Assembly (NCBI RefSeq): GCF_000690055.1
Contig: NZ_JJNZ01000027.1
Coordinates: forward strand, 1-51,547
Direction of reading: 5' to 3'
Length of the DNA stretch: 51,547 bases
DNA from: Pseudoalteromonas fuliginea
Lineage (GTDB): Bacteria; Pseudomonadota; Gammaproteobacteria; Enterobacterales; Alteromonadaceae
The position numbers were made by a program, and so were the translations under genes. Below the pieces are notes generated by a model, which was given only the letters and a program-made list of their open reading frames with translations, had not been told where the DNA came from and did not search any database. How positions within the stretch are numbered: position 1 is the stretch's first letter; each line of letters starts with the position of its first letter. Positions 30,303 through 39,765 of the stretch are shown here, piece by piece.

Positions 30303-30590
30303 ATGCAACTAAACTTAACTGGTCGTCACGTAGAAGTAACTGATTCATTAAGAGATTATGTAAATACCAAATTTGCGAAGCTAGAAAGACACTCAGATCA
30401 TATTAATAATGTTCATGTCATTCTTGATATAGAAAAATTAAACCAAAAAGCTGAGGCAACGATTCATGTAAGTGGAGCTGAGTTATTTGCCTCTACTGAA
30501 CATCAAGATATGTACGCCGCCATTGACTCGCTGATTGACAAGCTCGATCGCCAAGTTATTAAACACAAAGAGAAGCTTGCTCGACACTAA
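30303..30590 (+). CDS. hpf: Short ribosome hibernation promoting factor
   Basis: Binds the decoding region of 30S subunits in stationary phase and helps 100S dimer formation with RMF. 95 residues of the short HPF form: MQLNLTGRHVEVTDSLRDYVNTKFAKLERH and a C-terminal AAIDSLIDKLDRQVIKHKEKL. The second ATG (30303) is preferred because GAGGG lies eight bases before it and MQLN is the usual beginning; the ATG at 30297 is the alternative. Confidence 0.95.
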   Translation: MQLNLTGRHVEVTDSLRDYVNTKFAKLERHSDHINNVHVILDIEKLNQKAEATIHVSGAELFASTEHQDMYAAIDSLIDKLDRQVIKHKEKLARH

Positions 30591-30594
30591 TATT

Positions 30595-31047
30595 ATGAAA
30601 TTAAGTTCACTTATATGCCAGGACTGCAGCAGAGCTGCGGTCCTTTTTAATAGTAAAAAAAGAATTTTAGAGTTCATCAGTCAACTTGCTCATGACAAGC
30701 TCCCATATCTTTCTCAACAAGATATTCTCAGCGCCTTAATGAATAGAGAAAAACTGGGAAGCACTGGTATAGGAAGAGGTATTGCAATCCCTCATGGGCG
30801 AATGAGCGGTGCAGAAGAGCCTTTAGCACTCGTATTAGTAAGCGAAACACCTATTAATTTTGATGCAATAGATAATCGCCCTGTTGATATATTTGTTGCT
30901 CTCATCGTACCTGATGGCGATAACCAGCAGCACTTAAAGACGCTCGCAACGATAGCTGATAAACTAAATAATAAAGATTTTTGTAAACAGTTACGCAGCG
31001 CAAAATCAGATACTGAACTGTATCAAGTTATTGTAGAACAATCGTAA
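30595..31047 (+). CDS. ptsN: PTS IIA-like nitrogen regulatory protein
   Basis: End acceptor of the PTS-Ntr phosphorelay (PtsP-Npr-PtsN), which tunes potassium and nitrogen balance. EIIA-Ntr fold with the active-site His in GRGIAIPHGRM (about residue 67). Starting at 30595 gives MKLSSLICQDC and a 150-residue protein; a longer frame beginning inside hpf at 30535 is not family-like. It follows hpf by 4 bases. Confidence 0.95.
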   Translation: MKLSSLICQDCSRAAVLFNSKKRILEFISQLAHDKLPYLSQQDILSALMNREKLGSTGIGRGIAIPHGRMSGAEEPLALVLVSETPINFDAIDNRPVDIFVALIVPDGDNQQHLKTLATIADKLNNKDFCKQLRSAKSDTELYQVIVEQS

Positions 31048-31066
31048 TTAACATAATGGGTGATAA

Positions 31067-31912
31067 ATGGAATTAATTATCATAAGTGGCCGTTCCGGTT
31101 CTGGAAAATCGGTTGCTTTACGCGTAGTTGAAGATTTAGGTTATTATTGCGTAGATAATATTCCAATTAATCTGCTACCTTCTTTAGTGAGAAGTGTATC
31201 TGATAACTACGACAAAATTGCAGTTAGTATTGATGTCCGTAATTTACCAAAAGAGCAAGATGAATTTAACGATATCCTTGAATACTTACCTGGCTTTGCT
31301 AAACCGACTCTGTTTTATCTAGACAGTGAGGATCAAACATTAATTAAACGTTTTTCTGAGACTCGCCGTCTACACCCGTTATCAGTTGACTCATTACCTC
31401 TTGATTTAGCTATAAAAAAAGAAAAAGAACTACTCGATGTTCTCACTACTCGCGCTGACTATATGATCGACACGAGTGATTTAAGTGTTCATCAACTTGC
31501 TGAATCAATTCGTGAAAAAATTCTGGGTAAAAAAGATAAACAACTCATTGTTACTTTTGAGTCATTTGGCTTTAAACACGGCATTCCTAAAGAAGCTGAT
31601 TATGTCTTTGATGCACGCTTTTTACCTAATCCACATTGGGAGCCAGAATTAAAACCTTTAAATGGCTTAGACCAACCCGTAAAGGATTACTTAGCCAGCC
31701 ACAGCATTGTCCAAAAGTTCACTTGGCAAATTCAAACTTTTGTACAAACATGGTTGCCACATTTAGAGCGAAATAACCGTAGCTACTTAACTATTGCTAT
31801 AGGTTGTACTGGTGGGCAACATCGCTCAGTATATTTAGCACAAACGATTGGTGAAAGTTTTTCGATGACACATCCAAATGTAAAAATCCGCCATAGAGAA
31901 CAAGAAAAATAA
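31067..31912 (+). CDS. rapZ: RNase adapter protein RapZ
   Basis: RapZ senses glucosamine 6-phosphate and directs RNase E to GlmZ sRNA, controlling amino-sugar supply for the cell wall. Walker A GRSGSGKS (8-15), Walker B-like region, and the C-terminal domain with FKHGIPKEADYVFDARFLPNPHW and IGCTGGQHRSVYLAQ. 281 residues, normal. Part of rpoN-hpf-ptsN-rapZ-npr. Confidence 0.96.
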   Translation: MELIIISGRSGSGKSVALRVVEDLGYYCVDNIPINLLPSLVRSVSDNYDKIAVSIDVRNLPKEQDEFNDILEYLPGFAKPTLFYLDSEDQTLIKRFSETRRLHPLSVDSLPLDLAIKKEKELLDVLTTRADYMIDTSDLSVHQLAESIREKILGKKDKQLIVTFESFGFKHGIPKEADYVFDARFLPNPHWEPELKPLNGLDQPVKDYLASHSIVQKFTWQIQTFVQTWLPHLERNNRSYLTIAIGCTGGQHRSVYLAQTIGESFSMTHPNVKIRHREQEK

Positions 31913-31955
31913 CTCATTCAAAATAATCATCTGTTCAGCTTAGGTAGAGTAACTT

Positions 31956-32228
31956 ATGCGTTTAGAAGACACTTTTTTAATAAAAAATAAATTAGGACTT
32001 CATGCAAGAGCCGCTACAGTATTAGCGCAACTTGCTATTAAATTTGATGCCTCAATCATGATATATCAAGATGATAAAGAAGCGCCTGGGGACAGTGTAT
32101 TGGCTTTAATGCTACTGGAAAGCAGTCAAGGAAAAGAGGTGAAAGTAGTGTGTGAGGGCCCTGATGCCGAACAAGCTTTACATGCCGTTGGTCAATTGAT
32201 AGCACAACGCTTTAATGAAGAAGAATAG
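31956..32228 (+). CDS. npr: HPr-like phosphocarrier Npr
   Basis: Phosphocarrier of the nitrogen PTS. HPr fold with active-site His16 in NKLGLHARAAT and the second conserved block GDSVLALMLLESSQGKEV, which replaces the Ser46 regulatory region of sugar HPr. 90 residues. Last gene of the PTS-Ntr cluster. Confidence 0.95.
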   Translation: MRLEDTFLIKNKLGLHARAATVLAQLAIKFDASIMIYQDDKEAPGDSVLALMLLESSQGKEVKVVCEGPDAEQALHAVGQLIAQRFNEEE

Positions 32229-32329
32229 CACTTAGCTAAAAACCGAAACTAAGATAAACTAAATGTGGTTAATTACCCCATTAATAAACCTCCCTATCCA
32301 TAGTTATATAAAAATCAATAAGGACGCCA

Positions 32330-33688
32330 ATGCCTGAAGCTTTTGAACAAGACTATCCACTACAACAATTAAAACAAGTGACAAAGTCGCTTAACAGTGG
32401 TCAATTTGTTCAAGTTAGGCGGATGTTAGCAAAAACAGCTCCTTGTGATACCGCATTATTATTAGAGTCATCGCCGCATAAAATTCGCCGACTACTTTGG
32501 CAATTGGTTGACCCTGATGTACAAGGTGATGTTCTTGAAGAGCTTTCCGAAGATGTTCGTTTAGGCATTATTGCCCAAATGGAACCTGAGCACATTGCAG
32601 CCGCAACTGAAGACATGGGCCACGATGACTTAGGTGAAGTACTCCGTAGTTTACCAGACACCGTTTATAAAGACGTTGTCAGCGCGATGGATATTCAAGA
32701 CCGTGAGCGTGCAACGCAAGCACTTTCATATCAAGAGCGTTCAGCTGGCGCGCTAATGAACACCGATACGGTAACCATTCGCCCTGATGTAACGCTCGAT
32801 GTTGTACTTAGATATATTAGGCTACGTGGGGAGCTACCAGAAGGTACAGATGATCTATATGTTGTTGATAAACACAACTGTTTTATAGGCGCTCTATCAC
32901 TGAGTACGTTATTAACGAACCCACCTGAAAAAATTGTTCGCGATTTAATGGATGAAGATTGTGAATCAATCCCAATTTCAATGGATGAAAGTGAAGTCGC
33001 GCAACTATTTGAGCGCCATAATTGGATATCAGCACCTGTTGTGGATGATAACGATCAATTACTTGGTCGTGTCACTATCGATGATATTGTTGACGTAATT
33101 CGAGAAGATGCAGAGCATAGTTTACTAGGCTTAGCCGGTCTAGATGATGAAGAAGATACCTTTGCGCCAGTACTCAAAAGCTCTAAAAAGCGCTCAGTTT
33201 GGTTAGGTGTCAATTTACTAACCGCACTTGCAGCGGCCTTTGTTGCTAGCTTTTTTGAAGGAACACTAGATGTTTTACCTATTTTGGCGGTACTAAACGG
33301 TATTGTCCCTTCTATGGGTGGCGTTGCAGGAAGTCAATCGTTAACGCTTGTTATACGCGGTATTGCGGTAGGCCATATAAACCAAACAAACCAACGCTTT
33401 TTAATGATGAAAGAACTTGCCATTGGTGCATTAAACGGTATTTTGTGGTCATTATTAATTGCAGGTGTTATTGCCCTATGGCAATGGGACTTTATGCTTG
33501 GTGGTGTACTTGCCTTCGCTATGTTTATGAACTTAGTCGTGGCTGGTGTGGCTGGCGCAAGTATTCCAATAATACTTAAAAGAATGAATATAGACCCCGC
33601 ACTTGCAGGGAGTGTGGTGCTAACCACTGTGACAGATATTGTTGGTATATTCGCCTTTTTAGGAACTGCTACCTGGTTGCTGGTATAA
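32330..33688 (+). CDS. mgtE: Magnesium transporter MgtE
   Basis: Mg2+ channel gated by cytoplasmic magnesium-binding domains. N-terminal superhelical domain (about 20-130), two CBS domains (about 135-260), the plug helix and five membrane helices (about 285-450) with the pore motif PILAVLNGIVPSMGGVAGSQSLTL. 452 residues. AAGGA precedes the ATG. No magnesium riboswitch was recognised in the 100-base upstream region. Confidence 0.95.
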   Translation: MPEAFEQDYPLQQLKQVTKSLNSGQFVQVRRMLAKTAPCDTALLLESSPHKIRRLLWQLVDPDVQGDVLEELSEDVRLGIIAQMEPEHIAAATEDMGHDDLGEVLRSLPDTVYKDVVSAMDIQDRERATQALSYQERSAGALMNTDTVTIRPDVTLDVVLRYIRLRGELPEGTDDLYVVDKHNCFIGALSLSTLLTNPPEKIVRDLMDEDCESIPISMDESEVAQLFERHNWISAPVVDDNDQLLGRVTIDDIVDVIREDAEHSLLGLAGLDDEEDTFAPVLKSSKKRSVWLGVNLLTALAAAFVASFFEGTLDVLPILAVLNGIVPSMGGVAGSQSLTLVIRGIAVGHINQTNQRFLMMKELAIGALNGILWSLLIAGVIALWQWDFMLGGVLAFAMFMNLVVAGVAGASIPIILKRMNIDPALAGSVVLTTVTDIVGIFAFLGTATWLLV

Positions 33689-33744
33689 ATTAGAATTTTT
33701 TGCAAATAACTAAAGTAAAAAATACTTAGGGTAAAGCAGCAATT

Positions 33745-34296
33745 ATGACAACGAATATCAAGAATAAAAAAGTGACACCCAAAAAAACGCTAAAACAAAA
33801 AAGCGTATCCATATTAAAAAGTGTATTGGTATATGGCTCTATATTTTTCGTCATTTATACCGCCGTCAATTGGTGGCGGCAACCTGTCATGCCAGCAAAT
33901 CCTCAATTACAATTAACAGATTATAAAGGGCAAAACATTGATCTAGCAGCAATGAGCCAAGATAAACCAACCCTTGTGTATTTTTGGGGAACTTGGTGCT
34001 CTATTTGTAGTATTACCTCCCCTGCCATAAACGAACTCGCAAACGAGAATAATTATCCTGTCGTGAGCATCGCAATAAAATCAGGTTCTGATCAAGAACT
34101 ACATAACTATCTAAATGATCATGGCTACAGTTTTACGACCGTCAACGATCAACACAGTGAAATATTTACCGATTGGCAAGGGCAAGTCACGCCATCTTAT
34201 ATAATCTTAAAAGATAATAAAATGACGCAAGGGCTAACAGGTATTCAGCCGTTATGGTCACTTAAATTACGTTTGTGGTTATCATCAACGTTATAA
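33745..34296 (+). CDS. Membrane-anchored thioredoxin-like protein (TlpA/ScsD type)
   Basis: Periplasmic disulfide oxidoreductase tethered to the inner membrane. A positively charged start is followed by a membrane helix (SVLVYGSIFFVIYTAVNWW, about 27-46) and a thioredoxin-like domain with active site WGTWCSIC (about 80-87) and cis-Pro in VTPSYI (about 150). 183 residues. The family includes ScsD and CcmG/TlpA proteins; no other scs or ccm gene is near, so the substrate is unknown. It follows mgtE and is convergent with ygiQ. Confidence 0.82.
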   Translation: MTTNIKNKKVTPKKTLKQKSVSILKSVLVYGSIFFVIYTAVNWWRQPVMPANPQLQLTDYKGQNIDLAAMSQDKPTLVYFWGTWCSICSITSPAINELANENNYPVVSIAIKSGSDQELHNYLNDHGYSFTTVNDQHSEIFTDWQGQVTPSYIILKDNKMTQGLTGIQPLWSLKLRLWLSSTL

Positions 34297-34364
34297 GGAA
34301 GAACTGACTGCAAATATATAGGCACTAAATACGCGCAGCTCAAAGAGGGGGCTCTAAAAGCTCA

Positions 34365-34400
34365 CTCTTTATCATCTACAATAATATTGATAATAAAGAG
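34365..34400. terminator. Possible terminator between the thioredoxin-like gene and ygiQ
   Basis: CTCTTTAT and ATAAAGAG, eight perfect pairs with a long AT-rich loop that can pair further. Position between convergent stops is the main support. Confidence 0.35.
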
Positions 34401-34479
34401 CAAGGTTAACTCAACTTACGTATTACGAAGGCTGAAAAGCGCGTATCGCAATTAAACTAATAACTGGCAGATTGAATTA

Positions 34480-36657
34480 CTAACGTGTACTTTGACGATT
34501 ACCACCTACTTTTGGTTTAGTGTTTGCCTTTTTAAATTGGCTAAAACCGGTATGTCGCGTTAATGCTGGTCGCCCGCCTTTTTTACCGCCTTTACCTATT
34601 TTTTCATCACGCCCTTCTTCTGGCACTAAACAGTTAGACCCTTTACCAATTAAATTAGCTTTACCCATTTTACGTAGTGCTTCACGTATCATCGGCCAAC
34701 CTGCTGCATCATGGTAGCGTAAAATAGCTTTATGCAATCTACGCTGGCGAGCGCCTTTAGGTACTGGAACAACTTCTGAGTTGTTTTTTATATTACGTAA
34801 AGAGTTCATCTCTGTATGGTAAATAGTCGTCGCATTAGCCATAGGTGATGGGTAAAAATTTTGTACCTGATCAAGCTTAAAGTCGTTTGATTTAAGCCAT
34901 AAAGCCATGTTTACCATGTCTTCATCTTTTGTACCTGGGTGAGCAGATATAAAGTAAGGAATTAAATACTGCTTTTTACCGGCTTCTTTAGAGTACTTAT
35001 CAAATAGTTCTTTAAATTGATCGTACGCACCCATACCTGGTTTCATCATTTTTGATAATGGACCATCCTCAGTATGCTCTGGCGCTATTTTTAAGTAGCC
35101 ACCCACATGATGCGTTACTAACTCTTTAACGTAACGAGGGTCGCGTACAGCTAAATCGTAACGTACACCTGAAGCAATCAATACCTTTTTAATACCCTTA
35201 ACTTCACGTGCTTTTTTATACAAATCTATTGTTGGCGTATGATCTGTATCCATGTGTTTACAAATATCAGGATATACACATGATAAGCGTCTACAGGTAC
35301 TCTCTGCCTTTTTGCTCGTACAGCGCAGCTTATACATATTCGCCGTTGGACCACCTAAATCAGAAATAACACCAGTAAAGCCGGGAACTTTATCTCTAAT
35401 TTGTTCAATTTCTTCAATAATAGATTCTTGCGAACGACTTTGAATAATGCGCCCTTCATGCTCTGTAATTGAGCAAAACGAACAACCACCAAAACAGCCA
35501 CGCATAATATTAACTGATGTTTTAATCATATCGTAAGCAGGTATTTTAGCATCACCATAACTTGGGTGAGGAATACGCTGATACGGCAAACCAAATACAG
35601 CATCCATTTCATGTGTTTCTAACGGGTATGCTGGCGGGTTTACCCAAATAGAACGATCGCCGTGTCGCTGAAACAGCGCTCTTGCACAACCAGGATTTGT
35701 TTCTTGATGCAAAATGCGCGAGGCGTGGGCGTACAAAGGTTTGTTAACACTTACTTGCTCATAAGCAGGTAACTTAACGTAGGTTTTTTCCCACGGTTTA
35801 GGTCGCGCAGGCTGAACCATAATTGGTTTTGCAGCTTCAGCTTTTAAATCAATACCGGCTTGTTTAAATTCAGATTTACTACAGCCAACATCATCCGCGC
35901 CATATGGGTTTGGAATAGGGTCGATTTTACCAATTTTATCAATAGCGGTAGAATCACTGCCACGCCAACCAGGTAGGGGCTCTTTTCGAATAACAGCCGT
36001 GCCGCGAATATCCTGAATCGTATCCATCATTTCGCCCGCCGCAATACGGTGTGCAACTTCAACTAACGGGCGCTCTGCGTTGCCATAAATTAAAATATCC
36101 GCTTTTGCATCAAACAAAATACTACGACGTACTTTTTCTTGCCAATAATCATAATGAGCAATACGACGAAGGCTAGCTTCAATACCACCAATAACAATTG
36201 GGATACCTTTGTATGCTTCACGGCATTTTTGCGAGTAAATCATTACGGCACGATCGGGGCGTTTACCGCCGACGTTATCAGGTGTGTAAGCATCATCATG
36301 ACGCATACGCTTTTCGGCAGTATAGCGGTTGATCATTGAATCCATGTTCCCAGCTGTTACACCAAAAAATAAATTCGGTCTGCCTAGCTCCATAAATGCA
36401 TCTTTAGAGTCCCATGCTGGCTGGGCAATAATGCCCACTCTAAAGCCTTGCGCTTCAAGTACACGGCCAATTACCGCCATACCAAAACTAGGATGATCAA
36501 CGTACGCGTCGCCACTGATAATAATTATGTCGCAGCTATCCCAGCCAAGTGCATCCATTTCTTCACGTGTAGTAGGTAAAAATGGCGCGGTGCCATAACA
36601 TTCAGCCCAATATTTAGGGTATGAAAATAAGGCGCGCTTAGCTTTGAGTGTGCTCAT
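34480..36657 (-). CDS. ygiQ: YgiQ-family radical SAM protein
   Basis: Radical S-adenosylmethionine enzyme of the UPF0313 family; substrate unknown. The [4Fe-4S]-binding CFGGCSFC motif (CxxxCxxC, about 388-395) is in the central domain, with an N-terminal B12-binding-like region (about 30-170: [37 protein letters not shown]) and a C-terminal extension with further Cys ([15 protein letters not shown]). A basic, Gly/Lys-rich tail (about 670-725) is typical. 725 residues. Single gene. Confidence 0.93.
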   Translation of the reverse strand: MSTLKAKRALFSYPKYWAECYGTAPFLPTTREEMDALGWDSCDIIIISGDAYVDHPSFGMAVIGRVLEAQGFRVGIIAQPAWDSKDAFMELGRPNLFFGVTAGNMDSMINRYTAEKRMRHDDAYTPDNVGGKRPDRAVMIYSQKCREAYKGIPIVIGGIEASLRRIAHYDYWQEKVRRSILFDAKADILIYGNAERPLVEVAHRIAAGEMMDTIQDIRGTAVIRKEPLPGWRGSDSTAIDKIGKIDPIPNPYGADDVGCSKSEFKQAGIDLKAEAAKPIMVQPARPKPWEKTYVKLPAYEQVSVNKPLYAHASRILHQETNPGCARALFQRHGDRSIWVNPPAYPLETHEMDAVFGLPYQRIPHPSYGDAKIPAYDMIKTSVNIMRGCFGGCSFCSITEHEGRIIQSRSQESIIEEIEQIRDKVPGFTGVISDLGGPTANMYKLRCTSKKAESTCRRLSCVYPDICKHMDTDHTPTIDLYKKAREVKGIKKVLIASGVRYDLAVRDPRYVKELVTHHVGGYLKIAPEHTEDGPLSKMMKPGMGAYDQFKELFDKYSKEAGKKQYLIPYFISAHPGTKDEDMVNMALWLKSNDFKLDQVQNFYPSPMANATTIYHTEMNSLRNIKNNSEVVPVPKGARQRRLHKAILRYHDAAGWPMIREALRKMGKANLIGKGSNCLVPEEGRDEKIGKGGKKGGRPALTRHTGFSQFKKANTKPKVGGNRQSTR

Positions 36658-36767
36658 AAATTTAGCCGTAGAATAACAAAAGGCGCGAATTATACCTTAT
36701 AGCATTGTTTATATATACAACATTACAATGTGTGATGTGGCTTTAGCTGTAAAATCATAATTTAACT

Positions 36768-38960
36768 TTAATTATTTTGCTTATTAATAAACTCAATTAA
36801 TTCGTGCTCAGGCATCGGCTTGGCATACATAAACCCTTGCACCTCATCGCACCCTAAATCTTTCAAAAATTTAGCTTGTTCCTGCGTTTCTACTCCTTCT
36901 GCAATCGTTTTTAAACCCAACTTAGCACCAAGTGATATAACCAAAGCAGCTATTGCACCTGTGTCATCATTTGGTAAACCTTTAATAAACGCCCTATCTA
37001 TTTTTAATCTATCAATTGGTAAACTCTGGATATAACTTAAAGATGAAAAGCCTGTACCAAAATCATCAATAGCCACCTCAACACCTAATTTTTTGAGTTC
37101 TTGGAGTGTATTAATGACAGTTTCTAACTCATCCATAACCACACTTTCAGTTACTTCCAACTCTATATTTTTTGGCTGCACACCATATTTTAATAATGTA
37201 TTTTTAACGGTTTGTGCATACCCTTTTACTTTAAATTGTGGAACAGATACATTTACTGCAATGCAAATATCTGCGCCGGCACTTTCCAATCGTTTTTGTT
37301 GCTGGCATGCTTGCTCTAATACCCATTGTCCTATATCAACTATTAGCCCTGCATCTTCAGCTAAGGGAATAAATACAGCAGGTGAAATATAAGTGCCATT
37401 TTCTAAAGGCCAGCGCAAAAGCGCCTCACAGCCAATTAATGATAGATCATTAAACGCCAATTGAGGCTGATACCACACCTCTAGTTTATTTCTAGCAAAA
37501 TCATGCCTTAGTTGCCTAATAATACCGAGTCGCCATGCAATGGCGTCCTCCATATCAACGCAGTAATAAACACCTTCTTTATGTTTATTCTTTTTAGCTT
37601 GATTAAGCGCAATATAAGCTACTTTGAGGGTTTCAATACCTGTACTTTGAAAATCTTGCTGTTGACATAAACCAATTTTAAACCCCACCGGTAATATATG
37701 CTCTGCAGCACAAAATGAAATACTAAGTTTTTCGTTAAAGTCTGTAATATTAAATTCATTTTTAAGGATAACAAAACCAAATACATCAGCCCCAATACGT
37801 GATAGTAATTTAGCTGTTGGATAAATTTCCTTTAAACGCTCAACAATAGCAATTAATAACTTATTACCAACCTCTTGCCCTAAACCATTATTAACATCCG
37901 AAAAATTCATTACATCAAGTAAAACAAGAAGGTAGTCATTTTTTTGTGGCTTTTGATAGCGCTCTATTCGCTCAATAAAATTAGTTCGATTGGAAATACC
38001 TGTCAGTACGTCTCTGTAAGCCGCATCTCTCAACTTAACAAATAGCCTAACGTTATCTAAAGCAATGCTTACATTTGCAAAAAATATTTCTGCAAATTGC
38101 AATTGAGTACGCGTTATCACTTCGTCGCATTCAATATAAATGGCTGCTTTTCTGTGCTTACTTCTTAAAACAAATGTAGCGCTAGTATCTGTATATTGAT
38201 GTTTTTTTTGACTAAAAGACGCTTCTACTTCATTGTATATCCGACTATCAACCTCAGCTAAATTTTCTCCAAAGTATGTTTCATAGCGCGTGCAACCACC
38301 CAAGACTTGAATGTAATTATTACCATCTAGTTTGCTGCAAATTAAGCCTTTATCCGGACACTGTAAAATAACACTTAAGTGCTTTATAATTCTTCTGCAC
38401 AGTACTTTTATGTCGGTCTGTCCTAAAATAGACTTCGAAGCCGATAAAATAGAGTCCATTGCTTTATGCTGGTACTCTAATTGGCCAATTTGTTCATATG
38501 AGCGAATTGCGGTAATTAAAGAGGTGACGAGCTTAGAACGTGTTAATTCCGTTTTTGTTTTATAATCATTGATGTCATATTCACGAGTTACTTTTTCTTC
38601 AGGTATACTACCGGCTTGCCCCGTACGTAAAATAATCCTAACATGTTGGTTATTAAGCTCCTCACGGACCCGCCTTACAACCTGTAAACCTGCATCATCA
38701 GTTTCCATTATCACATCTAAAAAAATGACTGAGATTGAGTTTTTTTGAGATAATATAGCAATAGCTTCAGCACCAGAATAAGCATCATGAAATCGAAATC
38801 CAGCTCCTTTGTATTCCAACCCAGAGAGAGCTAATTTAGTTACAGAATGAATAGCAGGATCGTCATCGACGATTAAAATATCCCAACAATCAGAAGGCTC
38901 TGAGATGACTTCATCATGGTCTTCTTTTAAAAATAAAAAACCGCTCGATTCTGATGACAT
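36768..38960 (-). CDS. Response regulator with GGDEF (degenerate) and EAL domains
   Basis: Probable cyclic-di-GMP phosphodiesterase controlled by phosphorylation. REC domain (about 26-150, VDDDPAI and phospho-acceptor Asp in IFLDVIM), a DUF3369/GAF-like sensor region (about 165-300), GGDEF domain (about 310-470) and EAL domain (about 490-728). The cyclase signature reads GADVF rather than GGDEF, so synthesis is unlikely; the EAL site has CEALLRW, DDFGTGFSSL and LKIDRAFI, all expected for activity. AGGAG precedes the ATG. No partner histidine kinase is beside it. A terminator is not evident. Confidence 0.92.
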   Translation of the reverse strand: MSSESSGFLFLKEDHDEVISEPSDCWDILIVDDDPAIHSVTKLALSGLEYKGAGFRFHDAYSGAEAIAILSQKNSISVIFLDVIMETDDAGLQVVRRVREELNNQHVRIILRTGQAGSIPEEKVTREYDINDYKTKTELTRSKLVTSLITAIRSYEQIGQLEYQHKAMDSILSASKSILGQTDIKVLCRRIIKHLSVILQCPDKGLICSKLDGNNYIQVLGGCTRYETYFGENLAEVDSRIYNEVEASFSQKKHQYTDTSATFVLRSKHRKAAIYIECDEVITRTQLQFAEIFFANVSIALDNVRLFVKLRDAAYRDVLTGISNRTNFIERIERYQKPQKNDYLLVLLDVMNFSDVNNGLGQEVGNKLLIAIVERLKEIYPTAKLLSRIGADVFGFVILKNEFNITDFNEKLSISFCAAEHILPVGFKIGLCQQQDFQSTGIETLKVAYIALNQAKKNKHKEGVYYCVDMEDAIAWRLGIIRQLRHDFARNKLEVWYQPQLAFNDLSLIGCEALLRWPLENGTYISPAVFIPLAEDAGLIVDIGQWVLEQACQQQKRLESAGADICIAVNVSVPQFKVKGYAQTVKNTLLKYGVQPKNIELEVTESVVMDELETVINTLQELKKLGVEVAIDDFGTGFSSLSYIQSLPIDRLKIDRAFIKGLPNDDTGAIAALVISLGAKLGLKTIAEGVETQEQAKFLKDLGCDEVQGFMYAKPMPEHELIEFINKQNN

Positions 38961-39186
38961 TCATGCTCCTATTAATAACAAGCAAAAAAACAACCAACTT
39001 AAAAACAATAACTTAGTAAAAACAACAGCTCAACATTCTCGTTAACACCTTAGTTAGGATTAGATTGTTTGAACTTCTAAGTTTACAGCTTTAGATTTAG
39101 ATTTTGGTTTACAACTCTACTCATACTATAGTCTACTAATGGAAAGTTGTTATATTTTAAGTAAATAATTCAGTTAAGGCCTAATT

Positions 39187-39765
39187 ATTAAATTATTAAA
39201 AACACTGTTAAAATGTCTCTTAATTTTGTTACTCACTATTATTATTATTGGCTTAATGCTTCCTCAAAACTATAGCGTCAATAAGACTATCGAAGTGAAT
39301 GCAAGTATTCGTACTATCAAATCATTAACAACCGATTTTGATGAATGGCATAAATGGTCTCCTTGGCAACAAGTCGATCCATCCATTAAATTTGCAGTTA
39401 GTGAACCAAGTGCTGGTATTGGAGCTCATCAATCATGGATCAGTAAATGGGGGCATGGTGAGATGACAATTACTGCATTAAATGATCGTAAGATGGTATT
39501 TAATACCTTATTAAATAATGAACATATCGTACAAGGCACATTGACGTTTACAACTAATAGTAACAACAGTGTAAATGTAGAGTGCCATATTGAAGGGCAA
39601 GCAACGACAATACTTGTTTCTGGTTACATGGCTATATTTAGCGAATATGTGCTCAATAATACAATTGCATTAGGGCTAAATAATTTAAAAACAGTTGCTC
39701 AACTAAGTGATATACAAAATGTAATGGAAAGTCATGACAGTCAAAACAGCACAAGCAAGAATTAA
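39187..39765 (+). CDS. SRPBCC (START/Bet v1-fold) family membrane-anchored protein, probable ATT start
   Basis: One membrane helix at the N-terminus, rich in Leu and Ile (LLILLLTIIIIGLMLP), followed by a domain with YSVNKTIEVNASIRTI and DFDEWHKWSPWQQVDPSIKF, typical of polyketide-cyclase/SRPBCC proteins that hold hydrophobic ligands. Ligand unknown. There is no ATG, GTG in frame at the 5' end: the in-frame stop is at 39175 and the only candidates are ATT (39184, 39187), CTG (39205) and TTG (39226). AAGG at 39176-39179 is seven bases before ATT 39187, and that start gives a basic N-terminus MIKLLKTLLK as in relatives. TTG 39226 has no site. The 3' end overlaps the next gene by 32 bases. Confidence 0.72.
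   Translation: MKLLKTLLKCLLILLLTIIIIGLMLPQNYSVNKTIEVNASIRTIKSLTTDFDEWHKWSPWQQVDPSIKFAVSEPSAGIGAHQSWISKWGHGEMTITALNDRKMVFNTLLNNEHIVQGTLTFTTNSNNSVNVECHIEGQATTILVSGYMAIFSEYVLNNTIALGLNNLKTVAQLSDIQNVMESHDSQNSTSKN

Noticed and set aside
32229..32329. Magnesium riboswitch before mgtE
   Set aside because: Only about 100 AT-rich bases and no recognisable M-box or ykoK pairing.
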